Assembly (NCBI RefSeq): GCF_018613935.1
Contig: NZ_JAGGPF010000006.1
Span: forward strand, 157,034 to 221,033
Length of the DNA: 64,000 nt
From: Agromyces sp. ISL-38
GTDB taxonomy: Bacteria > Actinomycetota > Actinomycetes > Actinomycetales > Microbacteriaceae
Direction: 5' to 3'
Each line of letters starts with the position of its first letter. Position 1 is the stretch's first letter. Below the pieces are notes generated by a model. It saw only the letters and a list, made by a program, of their open reading frames with translations. It was not told the DNA's origin and ran no database searches. Positions 62,872-64,000 of this stretch are shown here, in pieces. Both the position numbers and the translations under genes were made by a program.

Positions 62872-64000
62872 GCGACCTGGAGTACACGCCGCGCCCATAC
62901 GCCGACATCGTCCGAGACCTCCTCACGACGCTGACGGGGGGCACGATCGCCGAGCCCGCGATCGCGCCGGCGGCCGGCCCGCTCGTGCTCGACCGGCTCG
63001 TGTCGCGGCCGATCCGGCGGGTGTCGCACCTCGAGGGCGTGACGGATGTCGCGGGCACGCCGGTTCCGGTGCGGTTCACCGACGCCGACTTCGACCTCGC
63101 CGACACCGACGAGGACGGCCAGCTCGACGCCGTGGTGTTCCGAGAGAACGGGCGGAAGCCGATTCCGGGGAGCGTCCTCACGGTCAACTACTATCCCGTA
63201 CAGATCGTGCGGCCGGTGCCGCTGACCGACCTCAACGTCGGGTCGGTGATCCGCACCGTGCTCGAGGCGGTCGGCCGCCAGGTCGCGCAGGACGAGCAGT
63301 ACCTCGACCTGATCTACCGTTCGGCCTTCCTCGCGAGCGCCGAGGGCCCCTCTCTCGACAAGGTCGTCGCGCTCATCGGCGTCTCGCGGCTTCCGGCGCG
63401 CCATCCGCTCGTCGAAGTGCGCTTCGGGCGAAGCGCGACCACCGGCGGCAAGCTGACCATCCCGGCCGGCACCGTCGTGACCGATGCCGCCACGCCGCCC
63501 TCGCGCTACCGCACCGTCGCCGAGCTCACGCTCGAGGCTGGCGAGCAGTCGCGCAGCGTGCTCACCGCGGGCGCGACGATCGACACGGCCGTCGTCGAGG
63601 CCGGCGCGCTGGACCGGCTCGAGACCAGCCTCGGCGGCATCTCGACCGTGACGAACCCCGAGCCCGCGTTCCGCGAGGCAGCCGCCGAGACCGACGACGC
63701 GCTGCGCCGCCGCGCGCGCGGCGCGCTGCACGGCACGGTGCGCGGCACGCTCGACGCGCTGCGCTTTGGCATCCTGTCGGTGCCGGGCGTCAAGGGCGTC
63801 GAGCTCACCGAATGGCCCGACGGCCGCGCCGGCGTCGTCTCGGTCAATGTCGCCTACGACCGGCCCGACCCCGCGGTCGAGGCCGCGGTCGCCGAGCGCA
63901 TCGACGAGCTGCGGCCCGCGGGCATCCGCGTCGTGCCCGCGGTCGCGCGCCGGCGCAGCGTGCGCGTGACCGTCGCGCTCGTGCTCGCCGGCACGGGAGT
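62868..64000 (+). CDS. Baseplate J-like protein, cut by the window end
   Basis: At least 377 codons from GTG 62868, which overlaps the gp25 stop; the frame is open to the last base, so the C-terminus lies outside. It contains the baseplate J core: DLIYRSAFLASAEGPSLDKV, then VALIGVSRLPARHP, KLTIPAGTVVTDA, and ETDDALRRRARGALHGTVRG followed by ALRFGILSVPGVKGVEL, the typical gpJ signature region. Known eCIS J-type proteins form the baseplate wedges around the hub. More tail genes almost certainly follow. Confidence 0.93.
   Translation, partial: MSDLEYTPRPYADIVRDLLTTLTGGTIAEPAIAPAAGPLVLDRLVSRPIRRVSHLEGVTDVAGTPVPVRFTDADFDLADTDEDGQLDAVVFRENGRKPIPGSVLTVNYYPVQIVRPVPLTDLNVGSVIRTVLEAVGRQVAQDEQYLDLIYRSAFLASAEGPSLDKVVALIGVSRLPARHPLVEVRFGRSATTGGKLTIPAGTVVTDAATPPSRYRTVAELTLEAGEQSRSVLTAGATIDTAVVEAGALDRLETSLGGISTVTNPEPAFREAAAETDDALRRRARGALHGTVRGTLDALRFGILSVPGVKGVELTEWPDGRAGVVSVNVAYDRPDPAVEAAVAERIDELRPAGIRVVPAVARRRSVRVTVALVLAGTG

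Noticed and set aside
54854..64000. Prophage
   Set aside because: Only tail-type genes are present, in eCIS order with a BTAD regulator; no head, packaging, lysis or integrase genes are seen in the window.

Overview
The window is high-GC DNA with dense, often start/stop-overlapping genes, actinobacterial lipoproteins, a ROK regulator and many glycoside hydrolases. It most likely comes from an actinobacterium of the order Micrococcales (Microbacteriaceae-like). That placement is inferred from gene style, because no rRNA or other marker gene is present.

Region 1 (about 1-17 kb): a small membrane protein with a coupled 53-residue ORF, a divergent pair of related TetR regulators, a Gfo/Idh/MocA oxidoreductase, and then a plus-strand run. 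The run encodes a UPF0303 protein, a TolB-like propeller, a family-5 solute-binding lipoprotein, a DppB-type permease, a fused DppC-DppD permease/ATPase, an OppF-type ATPase, a GH3 beta-glycosidase and a GH43 beta-xylosidase. This reads as uptake of an oligosaccharide through a peptide-type ABC transporter followed by cytoplasmic hydrolysis. A decayed second GH43 copy, an aldo/keto reductase and a third TetR regulator follow.

Region 2 (about 17-36 kb): a beta-glucan utilisation locus. It holds a membrane-anchored or secreted GH16 glucanase, a secreted GH3, a transposase scar, a ROK repressor with a palindromic operator candidate, a sugar ABC importer (one binding protein, two permeases, no ATPase), GH1, GH3, and a 1737-residue secreted protein joining GH30, a malectin-like domain, CBM6-like domains and a complete GH3. 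GH16 plus GH30 plus several beta-glucosidases suggests a substrate with beta-1,3 and beta-1,6 links, such as laminarin or fungal wall glucan.

Region 3 (about 36-52 kb): a mosaic of broken genes and islands. It includes a truncated MFS gene, an SDR gene, a regulator fragment, a three-gene DUF1883-TIR operon that looks like a defence system, and an endonuclease-family remnant. An 11-kb segment then lies between two identical 50-bp direct repeats that resemble a tRNA 3' end. This segment carries a leucine-rich-variant repeat protein, a membrane protein with an RNAAAH (HEPN-like) motif, a GIY-YIG-like protein, a large gene split by one in-frame TGA, a two-TM-segment membrane protein and a class I Fic toxin-antitoxin pair whose antitoxin is only 57 residues long.

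Region 4 (about 52-64 kb): a lipoprotein/membrane protein pair, then the start of an extracellular contractile injection system (eCIS). It comprises a BTAD/SARP-type regulator with a probable frameshift, a 75-residue protein, sheath, tube, an unassigned 415-residue protein, a 224-residue protein, gpD-like hub, gpV/VgrG-like spike, PAAR-like tip, gp25 wedge and a baseplate J protein cut by the window edge. The AAA ATPase, tape measure, fibre and cap genes expected of an eCIS are not in view and probably lie beyond the right end.
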